From Pterobdella sp. o SKG-2022 (taxonomy: Eukaryota > Annelida > Clitellata > Hirudinida > Piscicolidae), in the NCBI GenBank assembly GCA_964035795.1, contig OZ038320.1:1656053-1720052 (forward strand): a stretch of DNA of 64,000 nucleotides. Reading direction: 5' to 3'. The notes beneath the pieces were generated by a model. It did no database searches and was not told the DNA's origin. It worked only from the letters and a program-made list of their open reading frames with translations. Below, one piece after another: positions 36,541 to 48,900 of this stretch. The translations under genes were made by a program, and so were the position numbers. Every line of letters begins with the position of its first letter. Position 1 is the first letter of the stretch.

Positions 36541-36863
36541 ATACCATTTTATTTTATTTTTTCGTTCTGATTGTTGCCCGACAATATATTCAATATATAC
36601 ATTTTTATTCTTATTTTAATTTTACTGTGATAGGTGTGATGATATCTTTGATAGATTAGTCGTATGCCTATAATAATGATAATCGTATGCATATTGAAGC
36701 GTAACATAAATATTCAACATAAAAGCACTGTTTCCAAACAAAGCTTTTATTTAGTTCCACTTGATTCATCAAGTGATGTATACAAGCTTTGTATTGAGTA
36801 CATGAAAATGTGAACAAGGGGTCAAGAAATGAAATAAGAAGTAGGGTCTCAAGATAGGTATTA

Positions 36864-37605
36864 AACAACCACCGACCATCAACCCTATAAAATCATCGCT
36901 CTCGACATTCTACCTTAACTTAGGGCCCCAATTTTTTCAATGTTTGAATAAAATTGAATTTTTACCTTTATGCCCATTTTCCCAAGCTTCATACTATGAA
37001 CTAATCACAAATTTGAAAAAAGATCAAAAAAACTGTTTTTAATTCCCGTCCAAGCAGTAAGGCCTCACAGAAAAGGATTGCCTGCAGTGTTTTTAAAGCT
37101 CTTACCAGTCTAAGAAACTTTAGTCATTTATTCAAGCTTGATTGAAACAAAACTTTTGCTTAGGTGGTTATTTTATTTTTTCTTTTTTGACAATTTTCTT
37201 ATTTATGTTAACTCAATTGTGTGTGTGCATGATTTGATTTCTAGAGATTGAAGTTTTTGAAATAACTACTGGAGCTTTGGCCAAACGTAGTTTTTTTGAA
37301 AACTTTCCAATATCTTTTTGAAAATAAAAAAATCAATATTTTTGAAACATATTTATTCATGAAAATTTCATTTTTCAATATATTTTGATGAATTAAGCAT
37401 TTAATAATTTAATTGATAGCATGTTTAAACAATTATTATAGAGATTTGAAATCTTTTTTCTGGCTCAAAATTTTCAAAAATTTTTAAAATTTATAATAAG
37501 TATTTGCTCATATGAAATGATCCAAATAAGTTAATTAATGTTAGAAAATGAATTAATTTTGAAACTGAAAGTACACTGTCCAAAAAATGTGTGGTAATAA
37601 AGCTT
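36864..37605. other. Start of contig 2-specific sequence; no gene seen before the M12B stop
   Basis: AT-rich. Contains the 3' flank of the M12B gene at its right end. No canonical AATAAA was found close to the stop on the minus strand. Confidence 0.4.
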
Positions 37606-40600
37606 TCAAACAAATTTGGAAAAAAAAGTAGTTTCTGAAGCACAAGACCGGCAGCATTTTGATCTGATGTAAGCATCGTCACAATTCCTACCAGCTGATT
37701 TGCAGTCAGAAAAATAATCCCCATAAGGACATTCTGAAGCAGAAATATTTAATTTTATATGGTTAAGTTATATAAAATTTGAATAAAATTCAAACTTGAA
37801 GGAAGTACTAAAAAAACCTGGATTGTCGTTTTTTAATTTAGCACAAGTTCTACAACACTGGGCTCTCCAATCGAAATCCCAACATTGATGAGGGGAAGAA
37901 GCACAAGCATTTATGCTATCTCCGTATAAACAATCGGCTGCAATCACAATGTATTTAGTATGGACTACACGTCAAAAATAATTAATCTCACGCGTGGTAG
38001 GGTCCTTCATCGACCTACATGTGGCGCAACAATGCTGGAGAACGTTCACATCGCCACAAGACGACTTCAGGTACTCACAATTGTTATACTCATCACCGTA
38101 AGGACAGTCTTTGAGTAAGAATGATGAAAGTGATGTGTTTTAGAAAGCTTTTACTTTGATTTTTTTTTTCATTATCCACTACATTAGGTTTATTTTGTTT
38201 GATAAGGCAAAAAATTTAACCAAAAAGAATTTAATTTGAAATATCAGAGTTTTTTTGACAGTTACTATAACATGACAAGTTTTATATTCACATTACATTC
38301 CTATAACATTTTTTTTTCCAGGACAATCTAGAGAAGCTTTAAGCAAAAATTTTTAGGTCTTAGTGATTTTAATTTCTGTATATTTAATTACAATAATGTT
38401 GATACATTCATGCAGTGTAATATAACAGATTTCAAGAATTTCTCAACGGTACCTTCTGTGATAAGAAATACATCGACACATTCATTCTTGATGCACCACT
38501 TGTTATCGCCACAAGGTGTCCTTTCGAAGGCGCCATAACCAGCATCAACACAACCTCCAAGTACCTTATCATAACAATGCAGTTCTGAACACAGCTGCTC
38601 ATCTTCTTCTTTATTTCTCTGTAAAAAGCACCACGTTCAAGCGGATAAACATTAAAGTAGACGTGTTTTACAGTGATAATAAATTATCAAACTTGAATAA
38701 TTAATTAATATTCATATAAAAAATATTATACTGTATAACTTATTACTCAAAATTACTCATTAGAGCGTACGGTACAAAAGTAAGAGTGTGGTCCTTTAGT
38801 GTGTTTACATTGATCATCTACGCTTTCAACCTTTCCCACGCCTCCAAGTGTTGTAATAGGTTCGTTTTCCTTCTCGAACAAACAATGACTGAAATGTTTT
38901 AATATTTTATTTTATTTTTAAAAGTTGATTATTATGATGTTTCAAACACCAGTCTAATGAAAACCAATAATAACTGAAAGTTAAAAATTATTAATTTTGT
39001 CGCAAACTTTTCTTCTTTGCTGACGTGTTCATCAAAATATTTTATAGTGCAAGAAGAGAAAGCATAAAGTTTGTTTTCCTGGTTTGGTAGATGGATGGGT
39101 GTCATGAGGTACTGTTCATCGGGAGAGCAGTGGTTTTCATCGCCATCGTGCTCAGCGCCCAAGCTTGAAAATGGTTTTGAGGTCGAATCGATAGGTTTAA
39201 TTTTTGAATATTGAAATTTAGTATGGATTTGAGCTTTCAAAAAAATTCTTTGAAAATATCATTTTTATGAATGAAATTTATGCTTGAATCATGTCATCTA
39301 AAAAATCTTAAAAAATCAAATATTTTACTAAAATTATATTTTAAAAAATGCAATCAATAACTAGTCTATCTTACTTGTGGGCTATTTCGTGAGCAACCAA
39401 ATCAGAAGTATCCCGAATTCCTTTATCGGTGGATATTGAATTGGAACTACTTCGACATGTAGATCCTATCAGACCATAGCCTGAGTATCCATTTATCGAT
39501 TTGTACCTTTGAAATAAAACATATTTTTTTGGATTTTATTTAATAGACTAAAAAGTTAAAAATATTTGTTTTTTTAATCTTCTATTTGCTAAATACTTGG
39601 TAAACAGAACTAGCACATCGTATGCAGGAAGTTTCCCTTTTTTAGTTGATACCCAATGTGGTATTTCATCCAAAGCAAACCTAAAGTCTATTCTACCTTG
39701 AGACATCACTGGGTTGAGCTCCGTTATGGAATCTTGTAGAGTCTGAAGTTGACCCCGCATTCATTGGAAACATGATATTTTTCAAACAAAATACTATTAC
39801 TCTATGTATCAAAACACCAATAAATAAAAAACATAAATGAACAACAGTGACCAAAACATTGTGTCGCTGGGTGCTTGCGTAAAAGACCCAAGCAGAATAA
39901 ATGAAGCGTGCAAACCTCTGTTACGTAGAGACCTGCCATTTTTACACTGTATGTGTATTTTCCGGTAGTTATTGACTTGTATTTTCTATCAACCTTTCAC
40001 AAAATGTTATTTTAAGATTGGAATTTCGAATATAATTTTTAAATAAAAAGTATGTGCATTAAGTCAAAATAAATAAAGAAACCAATGAAATTTGAAATAT
40101 TATTTCAAAAGTTATGAGTTTAACCAAGATAAATGAAAACGCTTGAAAATAGACCTCGGCTATAATCTGAGAATAGTAACTCAACAACCCATAAATAGTT
40201 TCATCCAAATTATGATTTTTAACATCGTACCAACTGTCGAATATTAAAAAATTTCAAAAGCAATCAAAAAAGTTTTTAAAAATGAAAAAATAATAACGAT
40301 TTGTAAATGGTATAGTCCAAAACTACGAGCACTTCAACCAATACACGTTTTCCTTGATTGCTGGCGCTTCTTTTTGCTCTCTTTTTTAGTTTCCTTGAAT
40401 CGATACTGTCTGCAAAATGAATTAATTATACTTTTGAGACAAATAAATCCACCACGGACTTTCAAAATTGAAATTGTTTTGAGTCTCCGACACAACGTGA
40501 GTAATGCCCCCAATGTCTACATTATGAGTCTTAAAAGCTTTCTCGATGATGTTTTGGTCGGCAGGTTTCAAAGAGTACTGTTTGTTTCCGAGGAAGAAAA

Positions 40601-41072
40601 AACCAAACTGAAACGAGTAACTTCAATTATTTCATTCATTAAAAAAATATAATCAACGTTTTACAAATTTCTTTATCCAATTGCCATTTTTTCTGGAAAC
40701 TTCCATAGAAACTGAAAAGCTGCCTTTTCTATCTTTGTAGTTCCCCACAAACTTTGTGTGAAATTGCATTAAATATAAACAGGAAAAGGTAAAATCAAGA
40801 TCCTTGATGTATATTTGACTATAGTGAAAACATTTCTCGACATAAACGTTTGTAAAATAACTAACTTTCTTTTTTTTCGGATGCCACTGTTTCTGGGTGG
40901 TTGTAATGACTGCAATATTCTCATCGTCAATAGTGCTTTCTTTGAAGATGTGGAAGGTTTTAGTTTGTAAATTTTTAATTCCTAATTTCAATATTAGTTT
41001 GTTTGGCAAATCATATTTCTGGGACTTTCCTAAAACCACAAGCAAGAAAGAAATATAGAGGTGGACATGCAT
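37606..41072 (-). CDS. Secreted M12B (reprolysin/ADAM-type) zinc metalloprotease with three PLAC-like domains
   Basis: Thirteen exons on the minus strand: 40866-41072, 40665-40751, 40432-40607, 40155-40233, 39916-39993, 39597-39742, 39375-39506, 39008-39163, 38771-38888, 38453-38618, 37992-38108, 37818-37937, 37606-37733. All phases agree: 569 residues, start to stop. Residues 1-17 are a signal peptide; about 18-150 the prodomain (GNYKDRKGSFSVS, GNKQYSLKP, THVVSE). The catalytic domain ends with HEIAHNLGAEHD at 297-308 (three zinc-binding His and the catalytic Glu298) and a Met-turn YLM at 320-322. An ADAMTS-like cysteine-rich module follows (CSELHC, CGDNKWCIKNECV). Then three repeats with identical spacing C-x8-C-x6-C-x8-CC-x2-C at about 450-479, 490-519 and 529-558, each opening C(P/L)YGD; the CCxxC end resembles PLAC domains. 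No thrombospondin repeat or membrane anchor. A secreted matrix-type protease is likely; the substrate is unknown. Confidence 0.93.
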
Positions 41073-41432
41073 TTTTCAAAAAACTTAATAACGATTTATA
41101 TAATATATATAGATGGATTTTCGTAGGAAATAAGAAAAACAAACGATGCTTCGTTAACTGTGAAAATTCTCACTTCTTTAAAAGCTATTGCCAAACCCGT
41201 GCTTTAAAAGGTTTTCTATATTCGCTTACCCAGATCCAAGCTAAATGAGAATATATTTAATTAGTTTCGATTGTCCTTAAAAATATCAAGTCTGTTTAGA
41301 GAAAATCAATTTCGAATCTAAGTTCATTATATGCCAATATTTTCTCTCAAAAGTATTTATAATCTCCAAATGTTATTTCTTCTTATTATGTTATTCTCAT
41401 ACTCAACTTTTCCCTCTATACTATAAAAATTA

Positions 41433-41601
41433 TTTTTTTTTTTAGATCGACTTTTAGTCTCCCCATATTGGGGTTTCGTTAGCTCAACAGATGATTCACA
41501 AGGCGCTACTCCTTGTGTGTATAATTGTCGGCCCGCGCGGGATTGAACCCGGTTACTTTAGATAACTAGTCTAACGCTCTACCAGCTGAGCTATGCGGGC
41601 C
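41433..41601 (-). mobile_element. tRNA-derived SINE, full length with poly-A tail
   Basis: Minus strand: a 72-base tRNA-like head (41530-41601) with a complete acceptor pairing GGCCCGC/GCGGGCC, A box TAGCTCAGCTGGTAGAGC, a perfect anticodon stem TTAGA/TCTAA (anticodon position reads AGT) and a B box GGTTCAATCCC. The T stem is short by a base and does not pair fully. A 90-base body (AAGGAGTAGCGCCTTGTG, CCCCAATATGGGG) and a poly-A tail follow. The body differs from that of the SINE at 28743-28910, so this is a second SINE subfamily with a similar head. Confidence 0.75.
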
Positions 41602-42369
41602 GATCAAAATTAAAAATTTTTTAAAATTGAGAAAGATACAAGATTTTTAGTATCAAAGTTTTATACGTAAGTTAAGAATCTACGCTGAACATTTGAAAAG
41701 AGCCTGAAACAAGACGACAATAACGAGAGAACCTCATTAATTTATTAATTTCATTATTTCTAATTTAAAAATTAAAAATTAAATAAAAATTTAAATGGAT
41801 TTATAACACAATTGTTGTTATATAGATTTTCTTAATATACAATATTATATCATTGAAGAGGTAAGAACAACTGCTTGTGAATTTGAATAAATCAATTTTT
41901 TTATACACAAGTTGAACTTTCAATTAGGAAATCTAATTAAAGTTTTCATACTCAATCCTGAAATTAAACTCGATAAATAAAAAGCAGTTTCAAAACCTAA
42001 TGAAACAAAAAATTTATTTCAAAATGAAACTTTCATCAATCGGATCCTTATCGTGATGCGAGTCTCAGTTTTCAAACGTCGGTTGATACTTTAGTTTAGA
42101 ATTTCTTAATCGAAGACTTGAGTCTTTACTAGCCTGTCATAGGCCCTACAATGTGTTTGAGCAGGTTTTAAAGGCATTATTTACCCTGATCTTGTTAAAG
42201 CTCAAGCGGAAGTGCTAGTTCACGAATTTTTTCTATTACTATTTGAGCCCAAATCATTAATTTAATTGAAATTTTTTTTATATTTTCACCAAGCTCTTTT
42301 ATTAATTTTTATAACTTTTTATAATGTAAGTTAAGACGTTTTAAGTATAATTTCAAAACACCAGTTATT

Positions 42370-42419
42370 TTATTAAGATACGAAGCTTTTCGTTATCAAA
42401 AAGCTTCGTATCTTAATAA
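42370..42419. repeat. Perfect inverted repeat, 21-bp arms
   Basis: TTATTAAGATACGAAGCTTTT and its reverse complement flank an 8-base loop (42391-42398). It lies downstream of TAF13. The CGAAGCTTTTCGT core recurs in the foldback elements near 59140 and 59945, which suggests a shared MITE origin. Confidence 0.7.
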
Positions 42420-42641
42420 ACTAACTAGTCTTCTGAAATTATATTCATTTTATTGTGGTTTTTGGAAAAAACCAAGACATGTTTTTTTTTTTATATAATA
42501 TCGCAAGTTTATTCAATAATTAAATACAGTTTTTGAAAATCTTTGACATCTTCAACTTTTTCACATTTTTTAGATAGCATTTTGTGCAACAATAAAATAT
42601 AGTAAGTTATTTTTAATAAAAACCTAGAAGTTTAATTTCCC

Positions 42642-42647
42642 TTTATT
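42642..42647 (-). terminator. TAF13 polyadenylation signal
   Basis: AATAAA on the minus strand, about 72 bases after the TAF13 stop codon. Confidence 0.5.
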
Positions 42648-42718
42648 ACTACTCATTTTAAATGTAACTAAAAACATGAATAAGCTGAAACAATGAATGA
42701 AATTTGTCTAAAAAAGAT

Positions 42719-44040
42719 TTATTTAGTTGCGTATTTAACTTCATCAAATGCTTTGCGAGCTTTCTTCAATTCTTCATTTGCCGTCAATAACTCCTGAAAA
42801 AGGTGAAGAATTCTGATAATGTAATGTTTTATAATGAAACAAACTTAAGTAATATCATATTATGTCCATCTATGATTTATGGTTGGTATATTATTTTTCC
42901 AATAAACCAATTGGAAAAGTTGAAATATTCTTTTATACTTTACTATTTCAAAAAGCCTTATATATTTCCAAGTAAAAAATTACATTATTTGGATTATTAT
43001 GAAATTATATTCACATTATTTTCAAATAATCAAAACGAAAATTTAATTTTCCAATTTCTACATTTATATATTATTTAGTCTAGCTAATAATATCATCTTG
43101 ATATTGCCACACCTTTCAATCCAAATTTTTGTATAAAGAAAAAAGTAGAAGTAAAAGAAATTATAAAATTTCCTTGAATAATAAAGACAAATAACAATAT
43201 GGTTATAATTTTTTTTCCAAGATTTGTAGAAAAATAAGTTTGTTTTTTTGAAGATTAAATTGAATTAGAATAGACAATTTTGAAATTGTTTAGATTTCAA
43301 TCCTGCCAGTCACCGTTATCAAGAGCCAAATCATATACATATATATTTTTAATGAATAATTCATCACATTTTATAACTTCAAGAAAAATTTTGAAAAACC
43401 TTGATTCTTGAGTACATCTGGTTATCTTTTTTGACAATATATATAAGATCTTCTACAGTCATTCTTTCTGTAGGTCCAGTAGCCATTGCTTTTCTTGTCT
43501 GTGTGTTCAAGTTTAATATATTTTTAAAAAGTTAATTTTTTTATCTAAGAACACATAACCTGGAATACAATTTACAAAAATTATGCAAAATTAATTTGAA
43601 TGACTAACCATTTCACAGATAAAGTTAACCACAATTTCATCTAAGAGGTCAACAGATTCAGAATATGGGTTGACATCATCTCCTGCCCCATACATCATGC
43701 ATCTTACTAGCAAGCACGAAATAAATGATTATTGTTTTAATTTACTCGAACCCCGCTTTAAAACTCAACATATTTAAAATTTTTTGCTAACATTCTTTTG
43801 TGAAATATTTTTTCCTTCTTTCATTCACATGCTCTTCTTCAATTTCTTCTTCATCTATCTTTTATTCAAAGTAAAATTGAAATAGTAAAATTTTTATTCA
43901 TAATATTTTAGCTTTCAGTGCATACTAAAAAAGATAAAAAAAAATGATAAATAATTTTTATAAATGATAAGTAGAAAAACTTCAATTTGTTTATAAAATG
44001 GTTAAACACTAATTACATCTTTTGAGGCTTCGTCAGTCAT
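42719..44040 (-). CDS. TAF13: TAF13, TFIID subunit 13
   Basis: Histone-fold subunit of the general transcription factor TFIID; pairs with TAF11 in the nucleus. Five exons: 44017-44040, 43792-43858, 43609-43706, 43400-43498, 42719-42793; phases agree, 120 residues, close to the usual length of about 124. An acidic N-terminus (DEEEIEEEH) is followed by the signature LRCMMYGAGDDVNPYSES, the histone-fold helices LLDEIVVNFI and RMTVEDLIYIVKKD, and the conserved end ELLTANEELKKARKAFDE. The first coding exon is only eight codons. A gene on the opposite strand starts 562 bases upstream, a head-to-head arrangement that may share a promoter. Confidence 0.95.
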
Positions 44041-44601
44041 TTGTGCGAAGTTTTGACAAAAACAGTGCTATTTTGTTAAAAGTAAAGTTATGTAAAAAAA
44101 TTTTAAAATTTTTTTATCTTAAAGCTGAAAATTGAGAAATAAAATAAAAAAAACAACATAGTTATAAAATATTTTTTAAATGAAACATTTTTTCAATTTT
44201 ATCATTATGATACTTTTCATTCTAGAATATCACGTTGAAACCTTTTTATTTACTAATTAGATTTAAATTTTGGGCAAAGTAAAAGACAAAAACAAATTTT
44301 TGTGTTGATCATTATTATTGGGGTGATAGAGGGTTTTTATCATTATTGTAAGATTTCGTGTTTTATATTTGTTGGTTTCACCAATAAAAAATATTTATTT
44401 TCAAGTTACACGCAAAAAAAATGAATAACTGTTTTTTTGGATAAAACTAGAGCCTAAGAATTTAATCTGACACTATTTAGTGTCTTTGAACTAAATCGCG
44501 CTAGCTGGTAGTTCGAAAAGTAATTTTGATAAGTATTCCGAAAGGTGCGTTGTATTGTAAATTAGCGAGCATAAATAAAATTTCAAAGTTTTGTTGAAAA
44601 A

Positions 44602-44684
44602 ATGTCAAGTTCAACTTTATTTAAATATGAAGAAATAGTGAATTTAATATACAATTCATGTCGGAAAAGTGAAGAGGGAGTTTT
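44602..44684 (+). CDS. N-terminal exon of an unidentified gene, cut by scaffold gap 2
   Basis: An ATG with AAAA before it opens a frame of 27 full codons (MSSSTLFKYEEIVNLIYNSC...) that runs into the N gap. Composition and position, head to head with TAF13, are consistent with a real start, but it is too short to identify. The apparent continuation across the gap into contig 3 is not real, because contig 3 resumes inside a TRPC intron. Confidence 0.4.
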
Positions 44685-44884
44685 NNNNNNNNNNNNNNNN
44701 NNNNNNNNNNNNNNNNNNNNNNNNNNNNNNNNNNNNNNNNNNNNNNNNNNNNNNNNNNNNNNNNNNNNNNNNNNNNNNNNNNNNNNNNNNNNNNNNNNNN
44801 NNNNNNNNNNNNNNNNNNNNNNNNNNNNNNNNNNNNNNNNNNNNNNNNNNNNNNNNNNNNNNNNNNNNNNNNNNNNNNNNNNNN
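44685..44884. other. Scaffold gap 2 (200 N)
   Basis: Exactly 200 N. The base after it (44885) corresponds to 26320, the base that follows the end of contig 1 in contig 2 coordinates. Confidence 0.98.
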
Positions 44885-45966
44885 GAATGTTTTTGTGTGT
44901 TTTTATTTATTTATGTATGTGTTTTTTTTTTGTGTGTAGATATTTTTTTTTGGTTTTTGTTTGTGTGTTTTCGCTCATGTGTGTTTTCGGTTCTATGTTT
45001 TTTTTCGTTTTTTTTTGTTTATCTTATGTTTTGTTTTTTCTTGTGTTTTCTTTTATGTTAGTTTTTATTTATAAGTGTTTTTGCTTATCTGTTGATTTTT
45101 ATTTGTGTGTTTCTAATTTTCAATTTTTCTTCTGTATGATTATTACATTTTTTTGTTTTCTTTGTTTATACATATTGGTGAGCGTGTGTTTGCGAAGAAG
45201 GAGAGTTTTTGTGTTGGTGCTTTTAATCTATATGAATGATGAGGCGTGAAATATTTTAGCCTTGTGTGTGTTTGTAGTTGTTTGTGTCTGTGTGTGTTTG
45301 TGAGAACGCAAAAAAAAATTAAAAGTACATAAAAATATAAAATCTTCCTGTGAGAAAAAAAGACAAGCACGCAATTTTTTCATATAATTCAAATCTTTTA
45401 AAACAAAACTCGTGAAAATAAAATCTAAAAATATCAAAAACTTGAAATTGTAATAAACTTCGAAAAAACTTCGAGTATAACCAAGAAAAGAATTTCAATT
45501 TTAATTTTATGTAAATGTTAAAAAATTTCGTATGTTTAGTGTTATTTGCAGTTCTTTAAAATGCATTTCTCAAGTTCAACTATTTCTAAAATTATTTTTT
45601 ACAACTATCATGCCATCATAAGATATTGAAGACAAAACATGGAATGTTTTTTTTTGGAAAATTAATGTATCAGATAAGAACTGAAATAGAACTGCCAAAT
45701 GAAGAATTCAATTTGTGAAAAAAAAAAAAATAAAAAGGATGATGATGAAAAATAAAGTAATGAAAACACCAAAAATTGTGTAAAAATATTTAAATAAAAA
45801 AAATTGAAAAACAAACGAAACTTTAGAAAACAATAATTATAACCAAAAAACAAAAAAACAGCTGAAAAAAAAACAAAAAAAATCCGACAAAACGACAAAA
45901 ATAACCACAAAAAACAAAAAATACAACCACACAAAACAACAAACACAACCACAAAAACTCAATCAG

Positions 45967-48900
45967 GTGTTGTTCGCCTTCATGGTTGGTCTCCATAATC
46001 TTTATTGGTACTATGGCTCTCAGACTTACAAGAAGGTGGGTCAGCACATATATTACATTTTTTTTTTTTTCAAATCATTATTTCAATTTTTTTGTTTTAT
46101 TTTTTGTTTATAGATTTTTGGTCATTTATATTTATTTTTTTATTCATAATTTATTTTTAACTTTTCAATTTTTTCATTTTATTCATTTGTTTCTCTAATT
46201 TTTAATTTATTTATATAATCATAATTAAACACCCAAGACATTCATACATCATCAACCTTACACCAATATTCCCTCAGGAGGGCACTGACAAACTGGTACA
46301 CACGTCAGAGGCTTTCCAAGGGTTTGCCACTGAACATTCATTTGTTTTCTTTTCGTTTTTCCTTGTATCTACTATACCATAAAACAACTACAAACAACCT
46401 CATTACACCTCACGTACACAGCCTTCCAAGAACCCTGTACAGCTTGTTCTGGAGCATGTTTGGTCTTGTTCAAATAGACAGTGTTGAAATCAGGTATTTA
46501 TTATGCAGTTCAAAAACTAATGATTTTTTCATATATGAATGTTTTTTCATCAAAATATTACGATCTCGAACACACAGAAGCCAGCATAAAATTAAAATAA
46601 AAACCTTGTATTCACTAACACAAACCCCCACTTTTTCAAACCACGCAGAAAATCCGCACCAGCTCTTTCTTCCCACAAAAACACTTAACACTCTCATCAA
46701 CCCAGATACCCAAGCAAGGAGAAAAGCAATGACTTTGCGCACAACTTTCCAGGTGGCAACCACGCAACCTCCATCGTGGAAGGAGTTGGAATGTTCCTTT
46801 TTGCTCTGTACCACGTGGCCATCATCATTGTGCTTGTCAATATGCTTATTGCTATGATGAGTCATTCTTTTGAGGATATCCAGGTTTGGGTTTTTCGTGG
46901 GAGAAAAAGATTTGGGGAAATATATTGTTAGATTAGTTTTTATGACATCCGATTTCAACAAAAATAGAAAAAACTGACATTGTATGAACTCAAATCATTC
47001 AAACTAACTACTCACATGTAAAACAAACTTCAAAACTACCCGCTTCATAACAAAAAAAACTAAAACCACTCTTCTACACAGACTGATTGCGACGTTGAAT
47101 GGAAGTTTGCAAGAACAGGTTTATGGATGAACTACATAGACAATGGAAGCACTCTGCCTGTCCCCTTCAACATGGTACCCACTCCCAAAACTTTTGTGTA
47201 TCTGTACCAGTGGGCCCGTGGTCTAATGTTGTGTACCCATTTGGATCACAAGATCAAACATAGCCCTGCCAGGAAGCAGAACTTCATAAAGGTTGTTTGT
47301 ATTCACGTAATGTAATGGGGTGTTTATGAAGCGCTTTTCCTTATAGATCAAAGCACTCGCTACAAATTTAATGTAGCGAAAACACCGTGAAACAGGTGCT
47401 AATTTTTGGCCCACGTGGGATAGAATCCAGTAACTTTAGATAATTAATCTAGTGCTCTACCAGCTGAGCTATACAATCATCATAGAATTATTTTAAGTTC
47501 AATATAGAAAATCGGTTTAAAATGTATTTTGGGTGTTTATGGTTTTTACTTGGTGAAAAGATATTTTATTTTCTTATTTGCGATTTCACATTATTCAGCA
47601 ATTATGTAACATAACAAATGAATTAATAGAATTTTTAAAACCAGATTATTAAAATATTTTCAAAAAATATTTTTTTTTTTTTAAAATCTTATATTCAGCT
47701 CATATCCAAAAACCTGTGTTAAAAAAATTTTAAGTTTGGAATCATAAAAGAAAAAAATTGGTCGCCTACAGCAGTATAAACTGATATGAATATTATTATT
47801 ATTTCCATCAGCTGTGTGGTTCAAGTCTGCTTCATTTACCTAATACCGATATCTTGTACAGTATTAAACAGCTTAGTTAACACTTTAAAATATTTTCGTC
47901 AAAAATATTTCCGAATGTAATTTAAACCATGAGCTCGTATGATAAGTTTTTCCAGTGGTAATTTTTAATGCACAAGATAATTTCGATTTGAACAAATACA
48001 GACCGGCTTACATTTTTCCAAGTTTAACATTGCACACACCAAGTAGCGCACTGTGCAACTTATCAATTACTTAACATAAATCCCATTTAGGGGGCGATTT
48101 AAAGGTCGACTTACTTACATATAACCCAACTAACTACCCCACAAACCCACCCCTCTCAGCGCAAACGAGCCACAGTGTGTGAGAACCTGCACTTGGAAAT
48201 GGGAGAGCATTCCTACAGTGATATTTTGCAAAGATTAGTTAGAAGGTATATGTTTAAGCTAGAGAGACAGAAAGAGGAGAGTTAGTTTTTTCCATCTTTA
48301 TGCTTTTTTGTGGCTTTTTTTGGTAGTATTTTGCGTATTTTTTTATTTTTTATTTTTCTGTTAACGATTTTTGCATTTATTTTGGATGTTTTGTATTAGA
48401 GTAATTCACGTATAAAAAAACCCGATTAAACGTTCCATTTTTAGCATGATTTATATTTTTGATACATGATTTGAAAATTTTTATAGTTACTCCAAAAGTC
48501 ACCATTTTTTCATCATCATAACTACAATTAATATTTTCATTTTTTATATTAAAGACAAGGAAAGCATAAATGTGGCTGGAGAAGGCTTGGTTGGAAGCAC
48601 AGCCATCAACATCGACAACCGGGAAGGTAGGCGTTATAAAAAATAAACATATCATTTTAGTTTTTTTACTGCAGCCTTCATTATAGTTTCTTTAATTAGC
48701 AAAAAAAAATTAGGTTTCTCTAATTATTTTTTTTTTAATTTTTTTTCAAAAAAGGTCTTTTTTTGTTGAGAATCATTCATTGATCACATGAGCGATCATT
48801 CTAGCTTCCATGCCTCTCAATCTCTCATCAATCACTTGAAATCAATATAGAACCCTATAACTTTGAATATTTTAAAATCTTTAAAAAATTGTTATTCATT

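Noticed and set aside
37606..41072. Venom metalloprotease
   Set aside because: M12B proteases are general secreted enzymes; nothing in the sequence indicates venom use.
41530..41601. tRNA gene (anticodon position AGT)
   Set aside because: Acceptor, D and anticodon arms look good, but the T arm lacks a base and does not pair, and the sequence continues into a SINE body with a poly-A tail. It is a SINE head.
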